A stretch of 64,000 nucleotides of DNA, taken from NCBI GenBank assembly GCA_014529385.2, contig CM043971.1:94405840-94469839 (forward strand). Direction: 5' to 3'. The position numbers were made by a program, and so were the translations under genes. This document shows, piece by piece, positions 44,768 through 56,946 of the stretch; positions within the stretch are counted from its first letter, which is position 1, and each line of letters begins with the position of its first letter. The DNA comes from Adiantum capillus-veneris. Its lineage: Eukaryota; Streptophyta; Polypodiopsida; Polypodiales; Pteridaceae. The notes below the pieces were generated by a model, which saw nothing but the letters and a program-made list of their open reading frames with translations, did no database searches and was not told where the DNA came from.

Positions 44768-44976
44768 ACCAAGAGGATTTGTACACACAATTAATCCCAA
44801 TCACTAGACAAAATATATATATTATGGTAAACACAAAACTACAATTCCAAAGAACAATTCGTAGCCTATTTGGTCAGCCAAGATTGAATGCCATTAACTC
44901 ATCCATTAACCCTTTCATATTACCCATGATACGATATGACCATAGCCTTGATGTTTTCATCTTCGTATTGTTTTGA
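44764..44976 (+). CDS. G2 small accessory ORF B' (70 aa, unknown)
   Basis: Intact, 70 residues, 67% identical to G1 ORF B (9960-10172) by my count with no gap. Conserved blocks are IPITRQNIYI, TKLQFQR, NPFILPMIRYD and SLDVFIFVLF. Its ATG lies in an ATGA overlap with the end of A', an arrangement more familiar from coupled translation. Gag starts 255 bases downstream. Function unknown; the paralogy of A and B and their presence in two elements with different gags suggest an element-borne accessory module. Confidence 0.65.
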   Translation: MNQEDLYTQLIPITRQNIYIMVNTKLQFQRTIRSLFGQPRLNAINSSINPFILPMIRYDHSLDVFIFVLF

Positions 44977-45230
44977 CATTCTCTTTTGCGTTCTTTCTTT
45001 GTGTGTGTGAGTGCAAGAGAGAAAGAGTGAGTCTTCTTTGATTGCACTTCTTTCCAAACCCTAGTCTTCATGGCATCTATGGTTTAACTCCTTCATATAG
45101 TTTTTTTTGAGTTCTCTTACAAACTCTCACAGCCATAAGCCCGGTGCTTTCCTGGCAAGACCGCAAATTTCTCGACATATTTTTGGTGAACCCGACGCGA
45201 ATCTGCTAGGGTGAGAGTTTGTGGGTAACC

Positions 45231-47039
45231 ATGGGTGATCATGTTGAGCAACAGGGTATGCATTTTGACCCAGCAACAATGCAAATGTTTCAAGCATTTG
45301 CAATGTTCATGCAACAACAACATGCTACTGAAAGAAGGGAGATTTCAGCAACGAAGGCCATACAAGCGGTCGTCAACAGAATGGATCAGTTCAATGGCAA
45401 AGATGTAACCAAGTACTTATGCGAGTATGTGAAGGAGATGGAGTTGCATCGCGTGTCAGAAGGTGAGATGATTCAAAGCTTTGAGCTAGTTGTTGCTCCA
45501 GAAATTAGGGAGCATGTTAGGGCAATTAAAGATGGGCATGGGAGAAATTGGGAAGAACTCAAAGTAGCTTTAAAGGAGGAATATTTCATGGAGGACTCTA
45601 AGAGAGTGACCAAAAGGACATTCTTAGAATGGGTAGTCAAGCCAAAGCAAGGACTATCAATAACAGAACTACTTAGGGAATTTGAGCGGCGCTATGCATA
45701 ACTCACAAGGACTGAAAGGGCCACACTAGATGCAGAGAAGACAGATCTTTTCTTACAAACTGCAGGTAAAGAGTTTCAAGAAAATTTGGAGCTTCTTCTT
45801 GAAGATAAAGATGCTGAGCAGGGACTAAAGACCGACTAGAATGAGGTTGAAGGTGCTGTCTCACTGCTTGCCAAACGACAAAGAAGAAGGGACAAGATGG
45901 TACTAAACACTACAAGTCCTTCCACCTCAACTGCTGACAAAATGGTAAAGCCTACTTTTATCGCTCCTAAGTTTGATGAGTCCATGCTAGATGAGCTTGT
46001 GAAGGGAATGCGTGACTTGAAGGTGAATCTTGCAAAGCTTGAAGAAAAAGGCCAACCATCAGGGCCACTTCCTAGGCAAAGACAACAGCCCAAAGAAGGG
46101 TTTGTTAATAGATGTATTTGGTGTGATAGTACAGACCATGTAAGAAGGGATTGTGATGATTTTAGTGATGCTTTGTCAAAAGATGTTGTCTTTTTTAAGG
46201 ATGGTAAAATCCACTTAAGAGAGACAGGTCTACCCTTGAGAACTAACTTTGAGAAAGGGGGGAATGCAAACCTTAGTTGAAGATATGGCAACCAAGCATG
46301 CCACCTCTTCAGTTGAGGCAGCTACTTATGGAGTAAAAATTGAACATTTTTGTGATGAAGAGGTGAGTGACCATCATGGTCAAATTTGGCCAAATGTCAT
46401 GCAATTAGCTAAAAAGGGAAAGCTTACAAAAGAGATTCCACATGAAGCAGGTGATTGCATACGTCTAGAAACAGGATGGAATGATCCAGTGGACTCATTG
46501 TCAATGCATGCCTACATTACAAAATGCCAACAAAATGAGGCAATTGTAGAAGAGAAGTGCAAACGTGAGAATGCTGATGAAGGACCATCAAAAAGAGCTT
46601 CTAGAAGTGGGGGAAGAAGTGACTCAATGCCTTCTCAAACACCCTCAACACAAGGAGCATCTCCACCTGAAGTACTCATGGAGGAGTCTACAACAGGAAA
46701 GAAGAAAGAGCCAACGCAAGGTAAGACAAAAGGCCCAACTTATAAAATACAATCTGATATTGAGGTTGCTACAGATTTAAAGAAAGTCTAGGAGGAAAGG
46801 ATCTTGAATAGCAAGATTGAGTTCACTCTGGGAGAAGTTCTTGGCATTGCAAAGCGTGAATTCCATGAGGAGATCATTGACATCATCAAGAGGAAGAGGC
46901 AAACCCTTGCTGAAGTTTCTCGTCCACAGGTTGAAGGGGAAACCTCGAAGACACAAGGGATGCAACTGCAAAATAAGGAGAATGATGGAGCTATGGTAGG
47001 ATGCTACCAATCTAGTGGGAGAGTGAAGCAAGTGCATAA
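45231..47039 (+). pseudogene. G2 Gag and gag-protease linker, decayed
   Basis: ATG at 45231 (MGDHVEQQGMHFDPATM). Capsid-type sequence follows: MDQFNGKDVTKYLCEYVKEM, WEELKVALKEEYF and GLSITELLREFERRY. Stops occur at 45699-45701 (TAA) and 45837-45839 (TAG). A zinc knuckle CIWCDSTDHVRRDC lies at about 46119-46160. A frame change in the run of seven G near 46257 leads into the linker frame, which ends at a TAG near 46789 and continues ILNSKIEFTLGEVLGIAK to 47030. The G1-type LTR starts at 47040, inside coding sequence. Confidence 0.82.
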
Positions 47040-49417
47040 TGATAGCCGTTTTCCGGCTCTCTGTGATTGCCATAGTGAGTTATCCTCCCCTATCAAATCA
47101 CTCAAACACTGTGGTTACCCTCACCCTTTCACTGTATATAGGTGCGTGTGAGTTAGGGGACTTTTCCCATATCTCCTTACTGAAATAAAAAACCCTCAAT
47201 TAGCTAGGCATTGGGCTAGTTGAGCCAAAAAAATATAAAATATAAAAAATATAAGTATATTATGGCCCATGCGTATGTAAATATTTCTTTGTATATAGGG
47301 CCTAAATAAAAGATTTTTTCATAATTATTTTGGTATTTATTTAAATATTTTTACCTAGGTGTGTGTTATTTATGCTCTGTACATTGCCTCACCATTACCA
47401 CAATTTTTCTTACCATTTTTCATACTCTTTATTCCATATAGAAATATTTTCATGTAAGCTTCTCTTATATTTGGTGTAACTCCACCCCAACAAAAGTCCA
47501 AAAAAACTAGTTTTATTTATGTGTATATTTTTTCACTATTGTGATTTTTCCCTTCCTACATCTATTTTGTTTTTTTTCTAAAAAATTAGAACACCAAAAA
47601 TATTTATCTTTTTATGGTAGCCTCATAATGAGAGAGATTTCTTTTGACCCCTTTATATTTTTTCCACTTATATTATTTATATTTGACATGTACATATTTT
47701 TTAGACCCCTCAATATTTGATTTTCTTAGTTGTATTATTCACTTATATCATGATCTCAACAATATCTTCAATTATAGACCTACCAAATAAGGTCAAGGGT
47801 AGGTGTCATGCATACATGCACTATGGAGGGCTCACTCTTGGAGGTATTCAAAAGAATCATCCAAAGAAGGGCCCCACAAGGACCTTGTGCAGTGGAAAAA
47901 AACGGTCGGTTTTGCTGAATTTTTAAAGTTCACTTGGTCTCCGAATTTGAAAAGGTGATCCAAACAAAAGTTGTAGCTCGTGGGCTGAAATTTCGCCTCA
48001 AACTTTTTCATATTTTTTTGAGCTACGAGCTGTGAGCTATGATTTTATTAGTGGACCCCAGTTTTCCCATGCTATGCAGCCACACTCTCTCTTCCACTTT
48101 ATCATTTTCCTCTTTCACACACACTTCTCCACTCATCATCCCCACCTCTCTCACCACTCCTCTCTGCACCCTACTCACCTTCTCCTCAACCTTGAAGAAT
48201 AAGAGAAACCATGGTGAACTCATACCTCCCACACACAATTCCATTCCAAAATTGACCACCTAGTCTCATTTTTCCTCCTCCAAATTACCCATATCTATAA
48301 AAAAAACCACAAAATTCAGCCTCTTCTCTTAAAAGACAGCATCATGGTGGTTGATTACTCAGCTTCAATTACCTTGTCTCTCAAGGAAGGTCAAGAGTGG
48401 AGAAAAAATGTACCGTCAAAGCTAGTGCACCGTCAACAAGCGTCAAAATTGGCCCTACTCAAGACACTTGGAGCATCAACCTTGTAAGAAATCCACCTTT
48501 TTCTTACCTCTTAAGAGTTTTTATTCCTTATTTGTATCCTACATGGATACTCCCATTGTAAATATCCAATTCCATTTGTAAATTAATACTAACTCTACTT
48601 ACACTAACCCACTATGAAAAGTCCTATCACCTCCATTTCTCTCCTCTCTCTTTCCCCACCAACTTCTTGATAATTCCAAGCAAAAGAAATTAGATAAATT
48701 GCTGAAAATCTAACCCAACCATGGTTAGAGGAGTAACCCTAGCCTTCAAAATTGCTATAAAAGGAGGGTGTAGCTAGCACAAAAAGGGGGGAGAAGAAAG
48801 AGCACTATGCTATAGCTTGAGAAGCCAAGCTCAACCTCTTGAGAAGGAACTCTTGAGTGGAATCTCATTGGCATTAGGCATATGTATGTGTTGTATTAGG
48901 GGTGATTAGAAAGGGAACTCTATGCCATAGTAAGAGAGAGTGATCATTAAATTGAGAGTAGGAAATCTATCATTTCTCCTACTAGAGTAAGCCCAACATT
49001 TGCTGAATGAAGGAGGGTGAATTTGGACTAAGCATGGATACCTTGTCTCCCTTCCAACGTGAATTCATGGACAATAATGTTGTGTAAGTGTCTTGGTGTT
49101 TTATGTAAGTTCTTGATAGCTTGTCTCTGGGTACTGTTATCAATTTAGCCATAAATCCCACATGCTGTACGATAGGGTTGAGAGGACTCCCCTAGCCTTA
49201 AGACAGTGATTGGGGTGGCTTTTTTCTTGTGATGTGTTGTGGTGTAATTTACTCAGGCTATGTTGAACAAATACTAATCTCACTTTGATTGGTCATGACA
49301 GATTTGTAAGAAGGCATTAGTGCAACAAGCACCCCCTTCCCCCTTCTCTCTCTTTCTTACATATATATATTTAGGTTTGCTTGATCATTAACGATACACT
49401 TCAAAGCAGCCCGAGCA

Positions 49418-49469
<52 letters not shown>

Positions 49470-49728
49470 TTTTAGTGTGTGAGAGTGTTCCATTGGTGTT
49501 AGGGTTAGTGTAAATTCCTTGCTTGTTTGTGGGTTGCTCTAACGATTCTCCTCTTTTGCGTCCTAGTTTGCTCTTAAACTAGGTGGTGCCCCTTGTGAAG
49601 TTGGGATTTGGCTGTGGGTTTGTTGTTTTGGTTTGTGTTGTGTTGTGCCCCAGCCCCATTGAGCAACACGGGAGCCTTGAAGGGTGTCTAGAGGTTGCTC
49701 TTCTTGTTGCCCACCCCGGACCGCCTCA
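47040..49728 (+). repeat. Second copy of the G1 LTR, inverted relative to 10252-12944
   Basis: 2.69 kb, TGATAGCCG to CGCCTCA, with a TATAAAAG box at 48756-48763 and a CT tract at 49422-49466. No gag-pol is attached on its right; 49729 onward is D1 interior. On its left it breaks G2 coding sequence. No clean 5-bp target duplication flanks it: CATAA precedes it and ATACATAA follows. Confidence 0.9.
48756..48763 (+). promoter_or_regulatory. TATA box of the inverted G1 LTR copy
   Basis: TATAAAAG, the counterpart of 11221-11228. Confidence 0.6.
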
Positions 49729-52353
49729 ATACATAACTTACATGGTTCGACAAGGTCGCTTCTCTTTTGACATTTTTGCGTCAATTAAAGAACTTGCTAG
49801 CTATGAGCATTAAAGTTATGCTATATATCACCTTTCACTGAGAATGTGAAGCAAGGCTTCACCTCATGACATATTACATGATCACTTCCAACGTTTGGAA
49901 TATGCTCTTTGCATCCGAACAGGGGAAACCTTGCAAACCGGTTTTCCGGTTTTTACATCCCACGAAGATGTATATGCTACATACGCTACCTCACTCACGG
50001 AGTATATATGGAGATGCACCCGATTCAAGCAACCCACCAGAAACCTTACCACACTTGGGTGACAAGGTTAGTCAATTTTCAAGTTATGATTGTTCTTGTC
50101 TATGTTTTACTTTTCATTTTGGAAAAGATCTCTCTACTGTGCAAAGTAAAGTGCTTGGGCAGACTACATAAGAAGCTATTGAACAAAGCAAAGGAAGCCT
50201 GACTTTTCTTATGTGCCAGGGTCTTATCGATTGACTTGAAATCAATGATAATGGCACACATCTTTGGCATTGACTGGATATAAGCTCACAGTTAATGCAA
50301 CAACGCACTCTGATGTCTCCATGCCAGTGTCATCTTGCAAGGCACATATACTAGCGGCTCACATGGTTGAGACTGTCATTGTAGCCAAAGTCTTATCATT
50401 CCATTTTTTGATATGTATGCATGGCATACTAGTATGATGGGCGTCCGACACCCATCATTGTGTAAGCTTCCGCTATAACACTCGCTAAATTGTCAAGGAT
50501 AAGGTACGTAACTGCGATCTTAAACAACATTTTTTATGTTATTCACAGGCAAAGTGCCATGTTTAAAGTTACCTTGATACAATCACGATCACATACACGG
50601 TTAGTGGGTCCAGATGTGATTGACGGTACCTTTCTCTCTGAGGGTGTGGTACCAGTTTAAGATATACACAATGTTTGCACGCGATCCTATGCAAGGGGCA
50701 TACAACCCAATTGAATGAAGCCAGCATTTCAGACCGCACGACTGCTCAAAAAAACCCCATGAAAAAGATCTAGTTGTGTTTAAGACTCCAATTTTGTGCT
50801 TAAGACTCCAATTTTAAATCACTAAGAGTGCCTTTATGAGTACAGTTTTAGGGTAATACCTTGCTCGTGATTACCAAATCACTTAGTAGGGTTGATGGTC
50901 AATTTTGTAACCCTTCACCCTTGCATTTTAAAGGAAAGAAGTCCACAAACTACCAAGGGGTAGTTGAAAAGTTTCAATTTCCAACAAAATGTCCTGCCAC
51001 GGGACAACCCAAGGAGGGCCATGAACATAGGCCAAGGGCCGACAGCTAGTTAAGCAGTTTTCTACAAGGTTTAACCAAGGGGTTTGACAATGTTGATTGA
51101 TTTTAACCAAAGGTCTAGATTGCAAAGGCAACACCCAAGGTTACATGTGTAATATTACTTGCATTTCACTAATTTTCAATTAGTGTTCCTAGGACGTTGC
51201 AGACGGGAAATTTGGGCAGGTCCCTTTCACTTCGAATAAGTGAACACTATGTTTCACCTACAGATACGCATCTGTTTTTTTTTTTTTTTCTTTTGGTTTT
51301 CTTTTCTACGTAGGATGCATAAACTATGTTTTCTCTTCAGAGCAATGACACGGTCATTTAAGAGCCAAACAATTTGGGTTGTGGTGTCCAAAATAAGTTT
51401 TTGCATTATGTAGTTATAGCCCCACCCCCACTCGTCGGGTTTATTTGACACATGTTGTCACATGGGATACGACATGGTCTAGGGACTCAAGGAGTTCGGT
51501 TTAGCCAGTGTGGAGCAAGGCTAATGACGGTCCCTCTCACTCCCGTCGTAGAGTGTTTGCAGTTACCTCCACGCACAAGTACATCTCGTACTTGAAGGAT
51601 GGTTGTTTTCAGAAATCTTTATATGAGACATATTCCACATTTGGAGAATATGCATATCTGGGACACTATTTCAATTCTCTGTCATGACAAAGTCCCTAGG
51701 TTCTGGTCAAATCTGTTTTCTAGACCTTTTTTAGCACGACGTATCAGGAACAATTTCGGTGGCAAAAAATTGTTGGATACTTTGAATGACTTGTTAAGAT
51801 ACAAGTGCTAAACAACATTACAGATGGTTGTTTATGCATATAGCACGGCAAATAATTATAGTTGAAAGTATTTAGTATCTTTTATGAACTATTTACATTC
51901 CTTTTTCATGTGTGCTAGAAGCACCATATTCGCCCATAAGTATTGGCAAGGATGCTTATGGATATACAGGTTCGGATCTGTTTTTTTCTAAATGCATGCA
52001 CATTAGGTGTTATGGGCCCTAGTGTTTAGCAAAGGATGATCTGGAAAGGCATGCATATTCATCAAGTTGTTGCTTATGAAGCATTTTTGCACTCTATGTG
52101 CAATATCTCTCTAAGAATACTTTTGGGTCTACCAATCACCAATAGAGTTCATGGCTAGGTTTGGATGCTTGTGGATTCTTCAAGTTCACCACGATGGTTA
52201 TTCAGGACATTGTTGATTCCTTAGCAATATTGTATGATATTGTGATTCCCGTTTACTAGTCATCTGGGAAGATTGTCTATAAACCGTGGGGGAAACACAC
52301 CTCAATACTCTCTGTTATCCAAGGAGGATAGGAAGATTACAAAGTGTAATCTT

Positions 52354-52388
52354 GTGCTAAAGGATACACATTGTGTGTATGTTAGCAC
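52354..52388 (+). other. D1 conserved hairpin
   Basis: GTGCTAA at the left pairs with TTAGCAC at the right, and ATACACA with TGTGTAT inside; AGG and G form an internal loop. It is at the same relative place as the duplicated hairpin of D2. Confidence 0.65.
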
Positions 52389-52900
52389 CAAGAAATCCAA
52401 TTAGTTATCATTTATTGCTCTACTTGGAGATTGCTTACCATATGTTAAAGTATGTTTGCGACTAGGTTTAGTCTCTTCATGTATGATTCAGGTTCTCAAC
52501 TTTGAACACTAGTTATGGTGGGGTTGTTTACTAATATGAGAAGATAACAAGTCACGAACTTAAACTTGGCTGATGAGTTATGTCAGCAAGTTACTTTCAT
52601 GGAAAGTGAGAAGAGGTACTCGTTCAGGTACATCTTAGTTGTGATAGCTCCTTTAGGATACGTGAGTTCTAAATGCAGTTTACACGCGATATTGTCAATG
52701 AGACGGTTACACCAAGACGGTTGCAACGGGACAACAATGTGAAAAATCAAGATGCTACTCTTGGTTTCATTGAACCTCCTACTAAACCATGTTCTGGTCA
52801 AGCAAACAGATGCATTTCTGCAGGACGCCCCTGTGGAAAGCATTAGTGCATCATCACTCTTGTTTTTGAGCACGAAAACGCTTCTCCAAGGGGGGAGTAA

Positions 52901-53043
52901 TGTCATGCCAAGGGCAATGCCCGGTGGTCAAGGACCAGGACCAAGGGGACGACTGCAAGTGTGGATAGGGAATGAGGCCCAAGGGGCTATTTAATGGGAG
53001 GTTGGGAGATTCATTCTCAGGCAGTCCCACTAGGGTCCTTTCA
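52901..53043 (+). repeat. D1 3' LTR
   Basis: 143 bp from TGTCATGCCAAGGGC to TCCTTTCA, preceded by the purine tract CCAAGGGGGGAGTAA and followed by AGGAC, then C2 RT sequence. Confidence 0.88.
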
Positions 53044-53930
53044 AGGACATTGCTAACTCGAAAACCAAGCTGAAAAATCAATTTGACATGAAAGATTTGG
53101 GTGAAGCGAATCACATTTTGGGTATGCGCATTACTCGTGGTAAGAAGAGGTTGTTGTACCTTTCTCAAAAAGAGTATGTGCACAAGGTTCTTGATCGTTT
53201 CAACATGCAAAAGGGGAAGGCTTTCAATCCTCCATTGCCTGCATATTTGAAACTTAGCAAGAACGACTGTCCCAAATCTACTAGGGAAAAAATTGTGATG
53301 GCTAAGGTTCCTTATGCTTCAGCTTGTGGTAGTCTCACGTATGCCATGGTGGCTACAAGACCTGACATTGCACATGTAGTGGGAGCTGTCAACAGATTTA
53401 TGTCTAACCTTGGTAAAAAGCATTGGGATGCTGTGAAGTCGATTCTTAGATACTTGAGTAGCACTGTAGATAGACAATTATGCTATGGTCATGGAGAGTT
53501 ATCCATTCAGGGTTTTGTAGACAGTGATTATGGAGGCTATGTTGACAATCATAAATCAACAACAGGTTGGATTTACACATTTGCTAGTTTCGCTATTTCT
53601 TGGAGATCTGTTATTCAAGAATGTACATCCATTTCTACCATAGAGGCAGAGTATGTTGTATTGGGTGAGGCATGCAAAGAAGCTATTTGGATTTCTCTCC
53701 TAGTGAAAGATCTTTGATTGGAGCAGTGTACACCAATTATTCATTGGGACAGTTAGAGTGCTATTGCCTTGGCTAACAATCCAGTGATTCATTCCAGAAC
53801 GAAACGAATTGATGTGCATTATCACTTCAGTTGTGAATGCCTGGCAAACAAGAGCCTCGATTTAGTGAATACTCCTACGGTAGAGAACACAATGGATGCA
53901 CTCATGTTAGGTTTAATGTCCATGTCCCAC
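53044..53930 (+). pseudogene. C2 RT C-terminus and RNase H
   Basis: Starts with AGGAC and reads DIANSKTKLKNQFDMKDLG, ILGMRITRGKKRLLYLSQKE, VPYASACGSLTYAMVATRPD, then RNase H with VDSDYGGYVDN, STIEAEYVVLGEACKE and after a TGA and a TAG the HSRTKRIDVHYH block. It ends near 53930 where similarity to copia stops. It is the missing second half of the C2 gene whose first half is at 14352-17446. Confidence 0.9.
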
Positions 53931-55490
53931 CCATCACTAACTGCTACTAATCCTAAGTGTACAGATATACACTTGTGTGAGCCACAAACACTAAGTACAA
54001 TGTGTATTTTTCCTTAGTGCATAAGATAGAGAAGAAAGAAAGGGAGCACACAGTACGTGTTGGCTCTCCCCCTCGAACCTATGTGTGTGTGGCTATGGTG
54101 GTGTGTGTGTGAGTGTGCGTGCATATTACTCTTGCTCTTTCACTCTGCTCCTGGCTCCTCCCCTTCATTTCTTTGATTGCACAGTGAAAGACGGGGTGGG
54201 GGATGAATTGATTGAGTCCATTCACTTTGTTTGAAACATAGTTTCATTCATTAGAGTGACACTTAATGTCTCCAGCCTTTGATGTTTCACTATTTGACAT
54301 TCATTAAGTTTCAGCACAAAAGGGACCTTTGTGCCAAGCACTGCAATATAAGTAGAGGCAAAACCTTAGAAATCACAGTTTGTGATAGCAAGAATACAAC
54401 CAAAAGTAATAAGTGTATTGTGTAAGGTAATTTGTAGAATCTAACCATAGATTTCTCAAGAATTTTGAGTTCCACAAATATATTGTTCCACATTGTGCAA
54501 GGTAAGCCCTTTCCGAAGATCTTATGGAGTTTTGCCTAGTTTTCCCCTTGTCTTTGGCATGCATGAAGCATAAAGTGAAGGAGGCATTCTGTCCTCAATG
54601 TGTAGGTATTCCCCAATGCAAGAGAAAACACCTTTGTTTGTGTCCTTCTTTTCAAGGTTGACCTTGCATGGAACAGGAAACAGTTTCTCCACAATGCCAC
54701 GCTCCCACAAGAAGGCATATCTTAGTAGAAGTTGAAAAACAACCTTGTAGAATTTAGTGTTGATCCCAACCTCATCACAACTTCACTAAACACTTTCCAA
54801 TTTATGCATAAGCTCCTTAATGACTACATCACTAAGGTGCTTTCCCCAGGTGAATGTAAGATAGAAATCGCATCATGGGTATTGAGACAACTAGTAACAA
54901 GTTTGACTTAATGAGCTTGGCTTGTTTCATTGCATACCTCCTGAATAAAGTTTTTGGAAACCAACAAGATTATTATGTCACTCATCATTTGTGTGCTCCA
55001 CCCATATGTTCAAGTGTCTCATGTTGGCATCCTTCTCCTGCATTGGTTGTTGGAGAGTTACAACCTCCCTCTCCAAAGATGCAATTCTTTCTTGTAATGC
55101 CAATGTGTTGAGCTGAAGTGCCTCACATAGGTACATCCACATGAATGCAAAGAAACACTTTCACCCATAGGAAATCACTTGCAAGAACTTAATAAGCCTA
55201 CTTCTCCCCTCCCATTATAATATTGAAGATGTCATAAAATCTAATATCTAACCAACCCAAATTATTTTCTCATATTAAACTGATCATTTAATGTGGGATA
55301 ATAAATGGGAACAAGGGTTAGAATATAGATATGTGCTTATGGATCTATTTCGACACGGGGTGAATGGTAAAGGGGCCCAAATGAGAGATGGTCTATCAAA
55401 GAGCAAGGCTAACGAATGGAGCTTAAAAGAACTTAGGGTTAACTTCCTTAAAAACCTCAAATGGTTAGTGATAAAAGTCCTTTGACCTTA
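53931..55490 (-). other. Unassigned stretch with minus-strand coding remnants
   Basis: Around 54530-54860 the minus strand reads fragments such as SDVVIKELMHKLESV, FLWERGIVEKLFPVP and EDRMPPSLYASCM. At 54974-55126 a short frame reads LALQERIASLEREVVTLQQP and ends at a stop; its heptad spacing suggests a coiled coil. These may be exons or relics of a gene or transposon that I do not recognise. Confidence 0.35.
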
Positions 55491-55496
55491 GGCAAG

Positions 55497-55651
55497 CTAG
55501 GAATGAGCTTGAGGTGGGAACCCGACCTAAGCTTGAGGTGCTTGTCGTGCTTGATGCCTAAGGTGCTTGAGGTGCTTGTCATGCTTGATGACAAGCACCT
55601 CAAGCTTGATGACTAAGGTACTTGAGGTGCTTGTCATCTTAATGAGGAAGG
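55497..55651. repeat. Minisatellite beside C3
   Basis: Repeated GGTGCTTGAGGTGCTTGTC and GCTTGATGACTAAGGT units. They are the reverse complement of the type at 30635-30725. C3 is inserted in it. Confidence 0.8.
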
Positions 55652-55846
55652 TGTTGGGGTATAAAGCCCAATGTGGTCGCCCAGGTAAGTGGGCAGGCCG
55701 CCAGGTATATGTACACATATTCTTTTGTAAAAAACCTAATAAGAACTCACTATGCTCTACACATTACAGTAGAGCGAGTTCACCATATCGTCGTGCTCTT
55801 CTTCTTGCACTCTCTCTCGTGTCGCACTTCCGCTCGTACTCCTTCA
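55652..55846 (+). repeat. C3 5' LTR
   Basis: 195 bp, starting TGTTGGGGTATAAAGCCC with a TATA-like phrase almost at its start, ending ACTCCTTCA. Confidence 0.93.
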
Positions 55847-55848
55847 AC

Positions 55849-55860
55849 TGGTATCATAGC
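55849..55860 (+). promoter_or_regulatory. C3 primer-binding site
   Basis: TGGTATCATAGC, one base off the Met-tRNA complement used by C1 and D2. Confidence 0.85.
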
Positions 55861-56946
55861 TCAGATCGAGGCTCGGGGCAGCACTGCAGGAGGCTAGAGT
55901 CACCAACTCAGATTGGAGTGAAATTCGACAGGCGAAGACACGGCCCCAAATCTCGTGGGAGAACCCGAAGGTCTTGGTGTTGTCAAAATTTCATTCTGAG
56001 GTCATCTCGGGCACCGTTCGGCTTCGACAAAGGTCTGCGCAGGCCATTTTCGACTACGTGGTCTCGACGGGTGCAGATCTGACTCTGCAAATTTGGTGTT
56101 GTCGGCCTACGACTGCAGGTGCTGAGGATATCGACACTCCCAGAGTGTTGATTTGTGGATGTCTACACATCGAAGGACGCTCACAGTTCTTGGAAGCGTG
56201 TCACATACGACACGGACGCATCTACACACAGACTGTAGGCGACATCCACTAGTTCATCAAGTAGCTTGTGTTTGTTGCTTGATATTCCAGATTTCATCAT
56301 GACATTGCACGTACTTCCACATGGGATGTATTGTCAGAGATGATGTATGTCTGTTGAGGGTTTGCTGGCTGTGAGTCACGCAGCAAACAACCGCCGCAGC
56401 GGTTATAGCATACAATGGGAAATTTGTGGATGTATGACTTTGTGGGAAGTCTATGTATTGTCAGATTTACTACAGCCTTTGTTGAGGGTCGAGTGAGGTT
56501 TTATTGAGCTGGGGGATTCTCAAATGTTGAGATCCTTTCGGTGATACAGGTCTTGGAGCGATCCCTCGAGCACCCTTAGATAGGCAGCTAGGATGTATTG
56601 ACTGTGAGTTAGACAGTTGGGATTGCATCTTTGCTTTACTTCCGTTGAGGAATTGTCGCAGTCTATGCTTACAGGACAGTGACAGGACAGTCAGAGACAG
56701 TACAGGTGCAGGACAGGTTTATCGACAGCTTACAGTGCTAGAGAGACAATGTTTTTTGAGCTGTTTTTTTTTTGGTCTGTTTTTAGTACACCAGAGCCAT
56801 TTTACAAAGGAGACTCTGCCAAAATTTCTGCAGAATTTCAAGCTTTCTTGGTTCATTTGACAGGTTGATATTGGTTTAGAGGTCAGTTTACAGGAGAAAC
56901 TCTGCCGAATTTTTCCTAGGAAAGTAAACTCGTGTGAAGCGTAGCT

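Larger units (their letters stand above)
43149..47039 (+). mobile_element. G2: Ty3/gypsy element, 5' part
   Basis: Order: a diverged LTR of about 1.1 kb ending near 44234, a primer-binding candidate at 44239, small ORFs A' and B' (44549-44976), then gag (45231 onward). It stops within the segment between gag and protease where the G1-type LTR begins at 47040. Its gag differs from that of G1, but the small ORFs are shared. The remaining pol is not in the window. Confidence 0.72.
49729..53043 (+). mobile_element. D1 (3' half): non-autonomous short-LTR element
   Basis: Homologous to the 3' half of D2: GACAAGGTCG near 49747, a long conserved block near 51440-51600 (24260-24410 in D2), ATGGGCCCTAGTGTTTA near 52011, the hairpin at 52354-52388 and a polypurine tract before the LTR at 52901-53043. 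No Gag or Pol coding is seen except a short tail FEHENASPRGE before the LTR. The 5' half is at 12945-14351 on the other strand. Confidence 0.8.

Noticed and set aside
47035-49736. CATAA on both sides of the 47040-49728 LTR as a target duplication
   Set aside because: The right copy is three bases beyond the LTR end defined by comparison with G1, and the inversion model predicts that these flanks are not original partners.
49563-49813. ORFs with GFGCGFVVLVCVVLC shared with 10191-10379
   Set aside because: Both lie in the end of the G1 LTR; the identity is due to the LTR duplication.
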